NCBI GenBank assembly: GCA_018228645.1
Contig: CP073693.1
Location: 124,001-188,000, forward strand
Length of the DNA: 64,000 nt
Reading direction: 5' to 3'
From: Clostridiaceae bacterium Marseille-Q4143
GTDB lineage: Bacteria > Bacillota > Clostridia > Lachnospirales > Lachnospiraceae
Part shown: positions 34,991-43,279 of the stretch, in pieces
Numbering within the stretch: position 1 is the first letter of the stretch
Layout of the letters: each line of letters opens with the position of its first letter
The notes under the pieces: model-generated
The model's input: only the letters and a program-made list of their open reading frames with translations
Told to the model about the DNA's origin: nothing
Databases searched by the model: none
Translations under genes and position numbers: made by a program

Positions 34991-36877
34991 ATGACAATCA
35001 ACGAAATTGCAAAACTTGCCGGTGTTTCCCCTTCAACCGTTTCCAAAATCATGAACAACAAAGACAGCAGCATCAGCACCGAAACCCGAGAACATGTACT
35101 ACGCATTGCCAAAGAGTATCATTATAAGCCGTATGCTTCTGTCATTACATCCAACACTTCCAAAAGTTTATGTATTGGTGTTATTTTCCGTAATGCCTCT
35201 GAAGCCAGTTCTTCAGTAGAGGGTATTCTATCCGCAGCAAGAGCTGAAGGTTATTCTGTTCTGTTTTATGAAAGCAATCTGTCTGCGGAACAAGAATTAA
35301 AAAATGTTTCCGCCATGCTTGATCTAAATATAGATGGCATTATCCTGGAGCCTGTTTCATCCGATTTTAAATCGGCAGAAGAGCAGATAAAGCGGGCCGG
35401 CATTCCCTACATTCTTGTAAATAGTAATACGAAAGAATCTTTTCAAATAGATTTTGAACAAATGGGATATCAAACAACCCAGACACTCATCAATGCCCGA
35501 CATACTGATATTGCCTGTCTGATCCGTCCCGGTGACCGTTCAGCCAAGTTTTTGCAAGGATATCGGCAATGCCTGTTTGATAATGGCATTCCTTTCAATG
35601 ATGATTTGATTTTTAACGAAAATGAAGAACTTCCTATCAAAAAAATATCATCCCATGCGTTTACTGGAATCATTGTTTCTCATTATACCCTTGCCATCCG
35701 CCTTTTTAAGGATATCACTGCACTGCATTATTCAATTCCGTATGACTTATCCATGATTACTTTAAAGGATGGATATTCATCATATGAAAATGGGGTTCCA
35801 ATTTCTACTTTTACAATTCCGCATATGCAATTCAGTCAGTATATCACGAAAACTTTATTGCAAATTGTTGAAAAAAAGGCAGACAATTCTGCATTTAACT
35901 TTACAGCAGAATTGGATAATTCCCTATCCATCGACATACCTTATCATTTACGGCTGAAGCGAATTATCTCTCTGGGAAGTATTAATATTGATAACTATAT
36001 GAACTTTAAAGAATTACCTCATACCGGAAAAACAGTCACTACTTCCACTTCGGTCATCCACCCGGGTGGGAAATGCATCAATGAGGCAATTGGAGCTGCC
36101 CGGCTCGGACACACCGTAGCTGCTATCGGGCGGGTAGGGGACGATGCGGACGCTGATCTGCTATATGAATTTATTCAGAATTATCAAATAGAAACATCCT
36201 GTATACGTCGAAGCAAAAACTGCCGAACAGGACAAGCCTATATCTTTGTTCAGGAAGATGGAAACTCCATGATTTCCATCCTGTCAGGAGCCAACAACAT
36301 TGTAACTGCCGAAGATATTGTTGCCAGTAAGCACATTTTCTCCAGCGCAAGCTACTGTATGATTCAGACAGAAGTTCCTATGGATGCAGTCTTAAAAGCT
36401 GCAGAGCTGGCAAAAGAATATCATGTTACAACTGTCTTGAAACCCAGTGCCTGTTCTTATCTTCCAGATGAATTATATTCCCATATTGATCTGCTGGTTC
36501 CAAATCTGGATGAATTGAATGAAATATGTCCCGGCTCCCAAAGCATGGAAGAAAAAGCAGATATTCTTCTCACCAAAGGAATTAAAACAGTAATTGTTAC
36601 GTTAGGTGCGGACGGTTGTTACATCCGCAATGCAGACACCGCCTGTTATCTGCCTGCCATTGATGTCGTTTCTACCGATAGTTCTGGTGCCGGAGACGCT
36701 TTTATCTGTACTTTAGTTTCTTATCTTTTATATGACTATGACTTAATTTCTGCATCAAAAATTGCCTCCTATGCCGCCGGATTAAGCACCACACGGCAAG
36801 GAACCACAACGGCTCTTGTAGATAAATATACTCTTGAGTCCTATATTCGAAGAAGTGAACCAGATTTACTAAAATAA
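34991..36877 (+). CDS. LacI-family regulator fused to a PfkB (ribokinase-like) kinase
   Basis: One 628-residue frame joins two proteins normally separate. Residues 2-50 are a LacI helix-turn-helix (INEIAKLAGVSPSTVSKIMN). Residues about 60-315 are the periplasmic-binding-like effector domain. Residues about 324-620 are a complete PfkB kinase, with GGKCINEA (359-366, where ribokinases usually have GGKGxNQA) and STDSSGAGDAF carrying Asp569. ATG 34991 is chosen for its GAGGT site; a GTG lies five codons upstream. No frameshift or internal start is needed. It diverges from the nucleoside operon, whose first gene is a stand-alone ribokinase, so it probably represses that operon and senses or modifies a sugar. 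Confidence 0.93.
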   Translation: MTINEIAKLAGVSPSTVSKIMNNKDSSISTETREHVLRIAKEYHYKPYASVITSNTSKSLCIGVIFRNASEASSSVEGILSAARAEGYSVLFYESNLSAEQELKNVSAMLDLNIDGIILEPVSSDFKSAEEQIKRAGIPYILVNSNTKESFQIDFEQMGYQTTQTLINARHTDIACLIRPGDRSAKFLQGYRQCLFDNGIPFNDDLIFNENEELPIKKISSHAFTGIIVSHYTLAIRLFKDITALHYSIPYDLSMITLKDGYSSYENGVPISTFTIPHMQFSQYITKTLLQIVEKKADNSAFNFTAELDNSLSIDIPYHLRLKRIISLGSINIDNYMNFKELPHTGKTVTTSTSVIHPGGKCINEAIGAARLGHTVAAIGRVGDDADADLLYEFIQNYQIETSCIRRSKNCRTGQAYIFVQEDGNSMISILSGANNIVTAEDIVASKHIFSSASYCMIQTEVPMDAVLKAAELAKEYHVTTVLKPSACSYLPDELYSHIDLLVPNLDELNEICPGSQSMEEKADILLTKGIKTVIVTLGADGCYIRNADTACYLPAIDVVSTDSSGAGDAFICTLVSYLLYDYDLISASKIASYAAGLSTTRQGTTTALVDKYTLESYIRRSEPDLLK

Positions 36878-36887
36878 TGTTTAATCT

Positions 36888-36917
36888 AAAAAGGGGCTAT
36901 GGAATCTTCCATAGCCC
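36888..36917 (-). terminator. Terminator of the sigma/anti-sigma/DUF4349 operon
   Basis: Perfect 11-bp stem GGGCTATGGAA / TTCCATAGCCC (36894-36917) followed on the minus strand by CTTTTTAG. It may also act weakly for the converging LacI-kinase gene. Confidence 0.88.
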
Positions 36918-36928
36918 TAACTCATTAT

Positions 36929-37888
36929 TTATTCTGTCTTTTCTGCCTTTTTCTCTTCCTTCTTCTGATTCCGTCTCTTCCGGATCTTCTTCACTGCCAG
37001 TACCACTACTATAATGATCACCGCCCAGACTATGAGGATTGGCAGGGAACCAAGTACTACGATAACAAATCCCCGTATATCTCTGCCTACTGTATAAAGG
37101 CTGTTGCCAAACCGGTCTTTGATCTCACCGAAGAAGCTCTTTTCGCCGGTATCGGTGACCCGTTCCACTTCGTCCACATCCACATTAACCGTACTGTAGT
37201 CAATCTGGTTATCCAACAGCCGAAGCTGACTTCCGTAATTTTCCAGTTCATACCGCACATCAGAGAGCTTGCTCTCAATGGCCAGCAGATCTTCCATATT
37301 TTCTGCCTGCGCAAGAAGTTCCAGAAGACGCTCCTGCTCTGTCTCCAGTGCTTTCTTACGGCTTTCCACATCCACATACTGGAGAGTTACATCCTCTACA
37401 GATTCATTTTTCTGGGTTACATTTCCAAGCTCACTCACGATATCCACAAACTGATCCAGCTGCTCCGACGGGATCCGGATGGTATAGCTTGCATACCGGG
37501 TACTCTGATGATAGTAACTGTTTCCGCTGATCGAGGAATTTTCAATATAGCCTCCCAGTTCTGTGGTTTTTGCACTTAAATCACTTAATACAGAATCAAA
37601 TTCTGTAGTCTGCAAGGACAGATAAATGGTCCTGATCAGTTTCCGTCCGTTCTCGACCGTAGACTCCAGTCCATTCTCTGAGGTAATGCCACTTCCACTG
37701 TCCATGGCCGTTTCTTCATAGGCACCTTCGGACAAATCTTCTTCATACTGGCTTCCCGCATAGGCCGTGTCCATGGCAGCACTGCTTTCCGAAACCGCAT
37801 TTTTCGTCGTCATCATGGACTTGCTGCCACAGCCTGACGCTAATACCATCATTCCTGCCAGTAAGAACGCCAATACTCTTTTCTTCAT
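36929..37888 (-). CDS. DUF4349 lipoprotein
   Basis: 319 residues: a lipoprotein signal with ASGC (Cys20), an acidic low-complexity stretch, the DUF4349 domain from about 80, a coiled coil near 175-215 (KKALETEQERLLELLAQAENMEDLL), a hydrophobic segment near 272-295 and a Lys/Glu-rich cytoplasmic-type tail. The function is unknown. Members are often encoded beside ECF sigma systems, as here, where it lies 12 bases after the anti-sigma gene. It could act in envelope sensing or be a target of the sigma factor. Confidence 0.82.
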   Translation of the reverse strand: MKKRVLAFLLAGMMVLASGCGSKSMMTTKNAVSESSAAMDTAYAGSQYEEDLSEGAYEETAMDSGSGITSENGLESTVENGRKLIRTIYLSLQTTEFDSVLSDLSAKTTELGGYIENSSISGNSYYHQSTRYASYTIRIPSEQLDQFVDIVSELGNVTQKNESVEDVTLQYVDVESRKKALETEQERLLELLAQAENMEDLLAIESKLSDVRYELENYGSQLRLLDNQIDYSTVNVDVDEVERVTDTGEKSFFGEIKDRFGNSLYTVGRDIRGFVIVVLGSLPILIVWAVIIIVVVLAVKKIRKRRNQKKEEKKAEKTE

Positions 37889-37900
37889 ACAATCCCTCCT

Positions 37901-38878
37901 TTACTGTCTGGAGGCTTCCGATGCCTCCTGTTCTTCCATTTTCTGTGCAAACACATCTTCAAAGGTAAATTCAGCACTGATCTGCTGTCCGTCCACATAG
38001 GCAATGAGCCGATACTCCTGTGCGCCATAATCAATGTCATAATCCGTCAGGTCAATTTCCAGATTCACAGCCATCTTAGCTTCCAGCATCTTCCACTCCC
38101 GCTGCCGGTACTGTTTATGCGGAATCACATACCATGTGCTGCCGACACGAACCTCCAGATCATAGCCGTCCAGATACCGCACTGCCTCTTCTCCGGTATT
38201 TCCGATAGCCAGAACTATCATCGTGTTGTCCTCATCCTGCACCGGGCAATTCACCAGCGTTGTCAGCGTCTCCAGAAGTTCCGGCACTTCCTGCTGTACT
38301 GCAGGATAGATCATGTTGCCGCAGTAAGAAATTCCTTCCTGTGACGGATCATTAACCTCGCCCTTCTCCCACTCTTCTTCCTCCGCTGTCAGGCTCCCCG
38401 GTGCGGCATCTGCTGCTTCTTTCTGCGTCCCTGCATCTGCACTGTCTGCTGTCGCCATTGCCTCTTCGATATCCTCTGCTGCACTCTCTTCTAACACGGC
38501 ATCGTCATAAGTAGAGGTATCCATAGCGGTTTCCGTCTTCACACTTTCCGAAGCAATTTCCGGATGAAACAGATCTTTTACGTTCCAAACCAGGAATCCT
38601 GCCACCAGAAAAATCAGTACGGTTGCTGCCATCTGTCCATACCGCGGTGAGAAATGTCTGCGGATCTCCCTTTCTTTTTCTTTTCGCACCGCCTCTTCCC
38701 CGTCATTTAACAGCTGATCCATCTTTTCTTCAAATGATTCTGAAAAGGTGTGGCTTCTTGCGATTTCCCGTTCCGGAGGTACAAAGCTTAAATCCTCATC
38801 AAGACATTCTTCCAGTACCCGTGCAAGAAGCCTGTCTCTGTCTTTATTTCCCGCGGTTTCCTCGTCCTGTTTTTTCAA
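37901..38878 (-). CDS. Putative membrane anti-sigma factor
   Basis: 325 residues: a soluble N-terminal part of about 80 residues, one membrane helix near 84-102 (MAATVLIFLVAGFLVW), an acidic Glu/Ala-rich linker, then an extracytoplasmic C-terminal domain of beta character (about 180-310). It overlaps the upstream ECF sigma gene by four bases (ATGA), the usual sigma/anti-sigma coupling. I do not see a canonical zinc anti-sigma HxxxCxxC motif, so the assignment rests on topology and position. Confidence 0.7.
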   Translation of the reverse strand: MKKQDEETAGNKDRDRLLARVLEECLDEDLSFVPPEREIARSHTFSESFEEKMDQLLNDGEEAVRKEKEREIRRHFSPRYGQMAATVLIFLVAGFLVWNVKDLFHPEIASESVKTETAMDTSTYDDAVLEESAAEDIEEAMATADSADAGTQKEAADAAPGSLTAEEEEWEKGEVNDPSQEGISYCGNMIYPAVQQEVPELLETLTTLVNCPVQDEDNTMIVLAIGNTGEEAVRYLDGYDLEVRVGSTWYVIPHKQYRQREWKMLEAKMAVNLEIDLTDYDIDYGAQEYRLIAYVDGQQISAEFTFEDVFAQKMEEQEASEASRQ

Positions 38879-39417
38879 GCTTCCTGCACCTCCTTCCTGA
38901 TCATTTCCTGCAGCTTTTTCCTTGCCCTGAAGTATCGGATATTCACGTTTTTCGCAGAAATCCCCATCACATCGGCAATCTCCGCATCTGACATCTGGTA
39001 CATAAATTTGTACTCAAATACGGTACGGTATGTATCATCCAACTCCAGCACACAGGCTACCAGTCTGTGATAGTTCTCTTTTGTCAGATAGTGATCCAGC
39101 ATGTCACCTCCGATTTTGAGTTCGCCATATTCTTCCGGCAGCTCCGCCTCCGGCACTTTTTTTCGCAAAATATCCACTGCCTTGCTGCGCACGATGGTCG
39201 CCAGAAAGTTCCGGGCACGGTCACTGTGAACATCCTCTATTTTGTCCATATGTCTGGTCAGTGCCAGAAAAGCCTCCTGTACCGCGTCTTCCGCCAGATG
39301 AGCGTCCTGAAGTTTCTGATTTGCCACATACCACAAAAAATGCCGGTATTGATAATAAATCTCTGTAAATTTCTGTTGTTCTTCCGGATCATCCAGAAGT
39401 GTCAGAAAGAAAAACAT
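38875..39417 (-). CDS. ECF-type RNA polymerase sigma factor
   Basis: 180-residue extracytoplasmic-function sigma factor. Region 2 spans about 15-90 (HLAEDAVQEAFLAL core-binding segment), and region 4 HTH about 120-175 (MSDAEIADVMGISAKNVNIRYFRARKKL). It is the first gene of a sigma/anti-sigma/DUF4349 operon. GGAGG lies seven bases before the ATG. A perfect 14-bp palindrome (39431-39444) abuts the ribosome site. No obvious ECF promoter was found upstream. Confidence 0.88.
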   Translation of the reverse strand: MFFFLTLLDDPEEQQKFTEIYYQYRHFLWYVANQKLQDAHLAEDAVQEAFLALTRHMDKIEDVHSDRARNFLATIVRSKAVDILRKKVPEAELPEEYGELKIGGDMLDHYLTKENYHRLVACVLELDDTYRTVFEYKFMYQMSDAEIADVMGISAKNVNIRYFRARKKLQEMIRKEVQEA

Positions 39418-39430
39418 GTCGTATCCTCCG

Positions 39431-39444
39431 GTAAATGCATTTAC
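39431..39444. promoter_or_regulatory. Perfect palindrome in the leader of the ECF sigma gene
   Basis: GTAAATGCATTTAC is fully self-complementary over 14 bases and ends next to the GGAGG site of the sigma gene. It is a candidate binding site for a dimeric repressor, or a hairpin limiting translation. Confidence 0.45.
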
Positions 39445-39517
39445 ATTAATACAAACGTGATTATTTTTTATTTTACTACATTTCCGCCGGAAAATCTTCT
39501 GAATTTCTCTTAAATAT

Positions 39518-39554
39518 TCCTAAAGCCGGGTTCTTTTTCCAAAAACCCGGCTTT
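39518..39554 (-). terminator. Terminator after the RsiV-like gene
   Basis: Stem AAAGCCGGGTT / AACCCGGCTTT (39522-39554) with an A/T-rich loop, followed on the minus strand by an interrupted T-rich run (TTTAGGAATATTTAA). Confidence 0.75.
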
Positions 39555-39571
39555 TACAACAGATAGATTTA

Positions 39572-40447
39572 TTATTCATTCAGGGTTACAGTCTGGGGCA
39601 TGGTAAATTCCACACATCCCATGGAACCCGGTGCTACGTCATACTCATTGAAGCAGATTACTACATGGCCTTCTGCATCCACATAGAAATCCTGATCTTC
39701 TGCGATCTTGTCGAAGTTCCACTCCGGTACATCCGGATCATCCAGCCAGTACTTCACGCTCTCGTCTGCTGCCATCTGCTCCTTCATCTGTTTCTTCACT
39801 TCTTCGCTGATGGTATCCACGTAGTCATTTCCGCACAGATCTTTGAGAGTCAGCTCTTTTCCAGTCAGTTTATCTACCGTGTAATGTTTGTGCTGCTCAT
39901 AACCGCTGCCAGCTCCCTGATAAAGGATGAGTTCCAGAGAGAAAAGTCTGTCATTGTCTGTCAGCACCTTGCTGTCGATATAAATATCCTGGTAACCTTC
40001 TTCATTTTTCATACTCTCTTTGAACTCGTCAATGAGTTTGTTAGTTTCCTCTTCAATATCAAAATTGATGGCATCTGCAGATTTCTTTGCCTGTGCTGCC
40101 GTATCGGTATCTGTATTCCCATCTGTACTATCCTGCACTTCTACCTGCGGCACTTTTACATTGGCCATATTCCGTTCTTCATCCACCTGATATTCTCTTA
40201 CGGTTGTGATTTTAAACAGATTTCCCAGAAGTGGAATCTGCTGCATGGCTGCCGCTGCTGTCTGACTCGTATTTGGAAGGATCAGCACAATGGCCAGTAC
40301 CGCTGCTGCACTTGTACATGTTTTCCATAATTTTACTTTTTTTACTTTTCTCTTATCTTTTTTAGCTCTCGCTATAGATGCTTCCATCCGCTCTTTCATA
40401 TTCTCAGGCACTTTAATTTCCTCATACTCCTTTTTCCAGTTTCCCAT
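39572..40447 (-). CDS. RsiV-like anti-sigma factor (DUF3298)
   Basis: 291 residues: a basic cytoplasmic N-terminus (about 1-42), one membrane helix near 45-63, a linker and an extracellular DUF3298-type domain in the C-terminal half. This is the layout of B. subtilis RsiV, which holds SigV and is cleaved after binding lysozyme. It overlaps its sigma gene by 26 bases. Lysozyme sensing is inferred from family resemblance; no oatA-like target gene is next to it. Confidence 0.83.
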   Translation of the reverse strand: MGNWKKEYEEIKVPENMKERMEASIARAKKDKRKVKKVKLWKTCTSAAAVLAIVLILPNTSQTAAAAMQQIPLLGNLFKITTVREYQVDEERNMANVKVPQVEVQDSTDGNTDTDTAAQAKKSADAINFDIEEETNKLIDEFKESMKNEEGYQDIYIDSKVLTDNDRLFSLELILYQGAGSGYEQHKHYTVDKLTGKELTLKDLCGNDYVDTISEEVKKQMKEQMAADESVKYWLDDPDVPEWNFDKIAEDQDFYVDAEGHVVICFNEYDVAPGSMGCVEFTMPQTVTLNE

Positions 40448-40934
40448 ATTCCGCCCCTCCTGTTTCCATATATTTTTTTAATTTATCCATAGCCCGGTAG
40501 AGTCTGCTTTTCACTGTATTCACATTCAAATTCATGGTTTTTCCAATATTTTCCAGTTTTTCTTCTTCAAAATACCGAAGCACTACAATCGCTCTTTCCT
40601 GCTCATCCAGTTTATCAAGGGCTCTCTGAAGATCAATATCTTCCACATGGTCTTCCTGCCCCTGTTCCGGTAAACTTTCCATATCTACGGATGCCAGTTT
40701 ATTTTTCTTCAAGAAGCGTAATGCCTCATTTATCACAATCTTACAGATCCAGGTATCCACATATTCCGGTTGTTTTAAAAGATCACTTTTCAGGATTGCC
40801 CGATAAGCGCCTTCCTGAACGATATCCATCGCATCCTGCTCACAAAATACATAGCTGTAAGCCATTCTATAATATTTTTCATAATTCTTTACCAGGCACT
40901 CATGCACAAGCGCCTCTTTTTCTGAAGCTTTCAT
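40422..40934 (-). CDS. ECF sigma factor, SigV-like
   Basis: 170-residue ECF sigma factor. Region 2 includes CEQDAMDIVQEGAYRAILK near 31-49; region 4 includes LENIGKTMNLNVNTVKSRLYRA near 127-148. It is paired with an RsiV-like anti-sigma factor encoded in an overlapping frame. An ECF-type promoter (TGAAAC with GGTCTAA, 40967-40996) lies directly upstream and suggests autoregulation. The ribosome site AAAGGAGGAG is strong. Confidence 0.88.
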   Translation of the reverse strand: MKASEKEALVHECLVKNYEKYYRMAYSYVFCEQDAMDIVQEGAYRAILKSDLLKQPEYVDTWICKIVINEALRFLKKNKLASVDMESLPEQGQEDHVEDIDLQRALDKLDEQERAIVVLRYFEEEKLENIGKTMNLNVNTVKSRLYRAMDKLKKYMETGGAEYGKLEKGV

Positions 40935-40966
40935 ATTTATCTCCTCCTTTCATTTTCTTTTATCTA

Positions 40967-40996
40967 TTAGACCCTCATATACAGAAAAAAGTTTCA
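40967..40996 (-). promoter_or_regulatory. ECF-type promoter of the SigV-like operon, overlapping the upstream terminator
   Basis: TGAAAC (40991-40996) followed by a T-run, a total spacer of 17 bases, then GGTCTAA (40967-40973) matches the autoregulated ECF promoter pattern TGAAAC-N16/17-CGTC. The -35 is the right arm of the terminator stem of the topoisomerase gene. The start would be about 28 bases before the sigma ATG. Confidence 0.7.
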
Positions 40997-41011
40997 CGAA
41001 TCCGTGAAACT
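40984..41011 (-). terminator. Terminator of the type IIA topoisomerase operon
   Basis: Perfect stem AGTTTCACG / CGTGAAACT (40990-41011) followed on the minus strand by TTTTTTCTG, 16 bases past the stop codon of the A subunit. Confidence 0.9.
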
Positions 41012-41026
41012 CTTTTCTTCTTCTTT

Positions 41027-43267
41027 CTACACCCGGATCTTCGTTCCTTTCTGGTCCCGGCTTCCATTTTTCAGTTTCTGCAGTGCCACCTCTTTTTCTT
41101 TATAAAGAATGTTCCGTTCTTCTCCATCTGCCAATGCATACACCTCTTCCAGATGATCTTTGGCAGACAGCTTCATGGCACGTACACCGATGGCTGCCTT
41201 CTTCTTCTCCGGGATTTCTTCTACAGGGAACCGCAGGAAAAATCCCTCCGCAGACTGGAGCACCAGCTGGGTGTGATCTCCCACCAGTCCGGCATAGAGC
41301 ACTTCGTCTCCTTCATTTAACTTAGTGGCCATACTGGTTCTGGTACGCACATCATATTCATAACCACTGACAGTCTTGGTCATGCCGTATTTGGTTACAA
41401 AAAGCATGGTGCCAAGAATCAGATCCTCCATGCTGCTCACGCAGACAATCCGTTCCTGTGCACTGTCAAAATTACTGTAATTATCAATCGGAAATGCCTT
41501 GTCACGGAATTTTCCATAGGGCAGCTCCTGTACTTTTGCCGTATACATTTTTCCGGTGTCCGTAAAGAGACAGAGTCGGTCCGTATTGCGGCAGGTGAGT
41601 ACATACCGGCTCTCACTGTCGGCAGCCTCTTTATTTCTCTCATAGGTGGCTGTATCCACGGTTCTGCAGTAGCCGAAGCGGTCCATAAGAAATACCACCG
41701 GCATCTCCTCGATCTTCTTCTCCACATAGACAGCTGCCTGGGCGTTGACAATGTCTGTCTTCCGCTCTTCTCCATAGGATTTCTTATAACGTTCCAGATC
41801 TGCAATGATCACTTTCTGCATCTCGTCGTAGTTATTGAGGATCTCGGAATAGCGGGCAATATTTTTCATGGTCTGATCATGTTCTTTCATGAGAGCCTCG
41901 ATCTCCAGACCAATAAGCTTATAGAGCCGCATTTCCAGAATCGCCGTTGCCTGACGTTCCGTGAAACGAAGTTTCTCTGCCTGCGCTTTTGACTGCTCTG
42001 ATTTAAAACGGATTCCTTCCGTCGCACCACTCATGAGACAGCCTTTTGCCATTTTCAGATCCCGGCTGCCTCTTAAAATTTCTATAATCAGATCAATCAC
42101 ATCACAGGCTTTGATAAGGCCTTCCTGAATTTCTTTCTTATCCAGTTCTTTATTTAACAGAGTTTTGTATTTTCTCGTATTCAGTTCAAACTGGAAATCA
42201 ATGACTTGATCGAAGATCTGTTTTAGACCCAGAGTTTCTGGTCTTCCGTCTGCAACTGCCAGCATATTCACACCAAACGTATCTTCCAGCCTTGTTTTCT
42301 TATAGAGCATGTTCGTGAGCTGCTCCGTGTCAGCGCCCTTTTTCAGTTCCAGAACGATCCGGATACCTTCCTTGGAAGACTGGTTGGTAATATCCACGAT
42401 GTCTGTCGTCGTTTTGCTCTCCACAAGGCTTCCGATATCGTTTAAGAACTTTCCGATATTGGCTCCAATCATGGTGTAGGGAATCTCCGTAATCACCAGC
42501 TGCTCTTTCCCGCCTTTTAGTTTCTCCACTTCAACACGACCTCGGATCTTGATTTTTCCTGCACCGGTCCGGTAAATCTCCGGAAGCTCGTCTTTATTTA
42601 CCACGATGCCGCCTGTGGGGAAATCCGGTCCCGGCATGATCGTGAGCAGATCTTCCACGGTCAGTTCCGGGTTCTTCATATACGCTTCCATGGCATCGAT
42701 GGTTTCTCTTAAATTATGAGGCGGGATGCTGGTGGACATACCAACTGCGATTCCCTCGGCCCCATTGATGAGAAGATGGGGAATTCTCGCCGGAAGCACT
42801 CCTGGCTCTTTCTCTGTTTCATCAAAGTTCGGCACAAAATCCACAATGTCTTTATCAAGGTCTGCCAGCAGGGCTTCCTCGCTGACTTTCTGAAGACGTG
42901 CTTCTGTATATCGCATTGCTGCGGCACCATCTCCCTCGATGGAACCAAAATTTCCATGGCCGTCAATGAGAGGCAGTCCTTTCTTGAAATCCTGGCTCAT
43001 CACAACCAGCGCTTCATAGATGGAGCTGTCTCCGTGGGGATGGTATTTACCCATGGTATCGCCGACGATACGGGCACATTTACGGTAGGGGCGGTCACTG
43101 CGGATGCCCAGCTCATGCATATCGTAGAGAGTTCTTCTTTGTACCGGTTTTAAACCATCCCGCACATCCGGCAGAGCGCGGGCTACAATGACACTCATGG
43201 CATAGTCGATATAGGACTTCTGCATGATGTCAGAATATTCTGTTTTGATAATCATTTCTTCACTCAT
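41027..43267 (-). CDS. parC: Type IIA topoisomerase subunit A (topoisomerase IV/gyrase A-like)
   Basis: 746 residues with the GyrA/ParC breakage-reunion domain. The active-site Tyr is in AAAMRYTEARL near 120. The quinolone-determining helix reads KYHPHGDSSIYEA, with Ser and Glu at the two resistance positions, so no resistance substitution is apparent. The C-terminal beta-pinwheel (about 500-746) is divergent and shows no clear GyrA box, hence the topoisomerase IV-like call. No recF, dnaN or dnaA lies alongside, as would be expected for the main gyrase locus. It follows the B subunit by 12 bases. Confidence 0.85.
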   Translation of the reverse strand: MSEEMIIKTEYSDIMQKSYIDYAMSVIVARALPDVRDGLKPVQRRTLYDMHELGIRSDRPYRKCARIVGDTMGKYHPHGDSSIYEALVVMSQDFKKGLPLIDGHGNFGSIEGDGAAAMRYTEARLQKVSEEALLADLDKDIVDFVPNFDETEKEPGVLPARIPHLLINGAEGIAVGMSTSIPPHNLRETIDAMEAYMKNPELTVEDLLTIMPGPDFPTGGIVVNKDELPEIYRTGAGKIKIRGRVEVEKLKGGKEQLVITEIPYTMIGANIGKFLNDIGSLVESKTTTDIVDITNQSSKEGIRIVLELKKGADTEQLTNMLYKKTRLEDTFGVNMLAVADGRPETLGLKQIFDQVIDFQFELNTRKYKTLLNKELDKKEIQEGLIKACDVIDLIIEILRGSRDLKMAKGCLMSGATEGIRFKSEQSKAQAEKLRFTERQATAILEMRLYKLIGLEIEALMKEHDQTMKNIARYSEILNNYDEMQKVIIADLERYKKSYGEERKTDIVNAQAAVYVEKKIEEMPVVFLMDRFGYCRTVDTATYERNKEAADSESRYVLTCRNTDRLCLFTDTGKMYTAKVQELPYGKFRDKAFPIDNYSNFDSAQERIVCVSSMEDLILGTMLFVTKYGMTKTVSGYEYDVRTRTSMATKLNEGDEVLYAGLVGDHTQLVLQSAEGFFLRFPVEEIPEKKKAAIGVRAMKLSAKDHLEEVYALADGEERNILYKEKEVALQKLKNGSRDQKGTKIRV

Positions 43268-43279
43268 GAAAAGTCCTCC

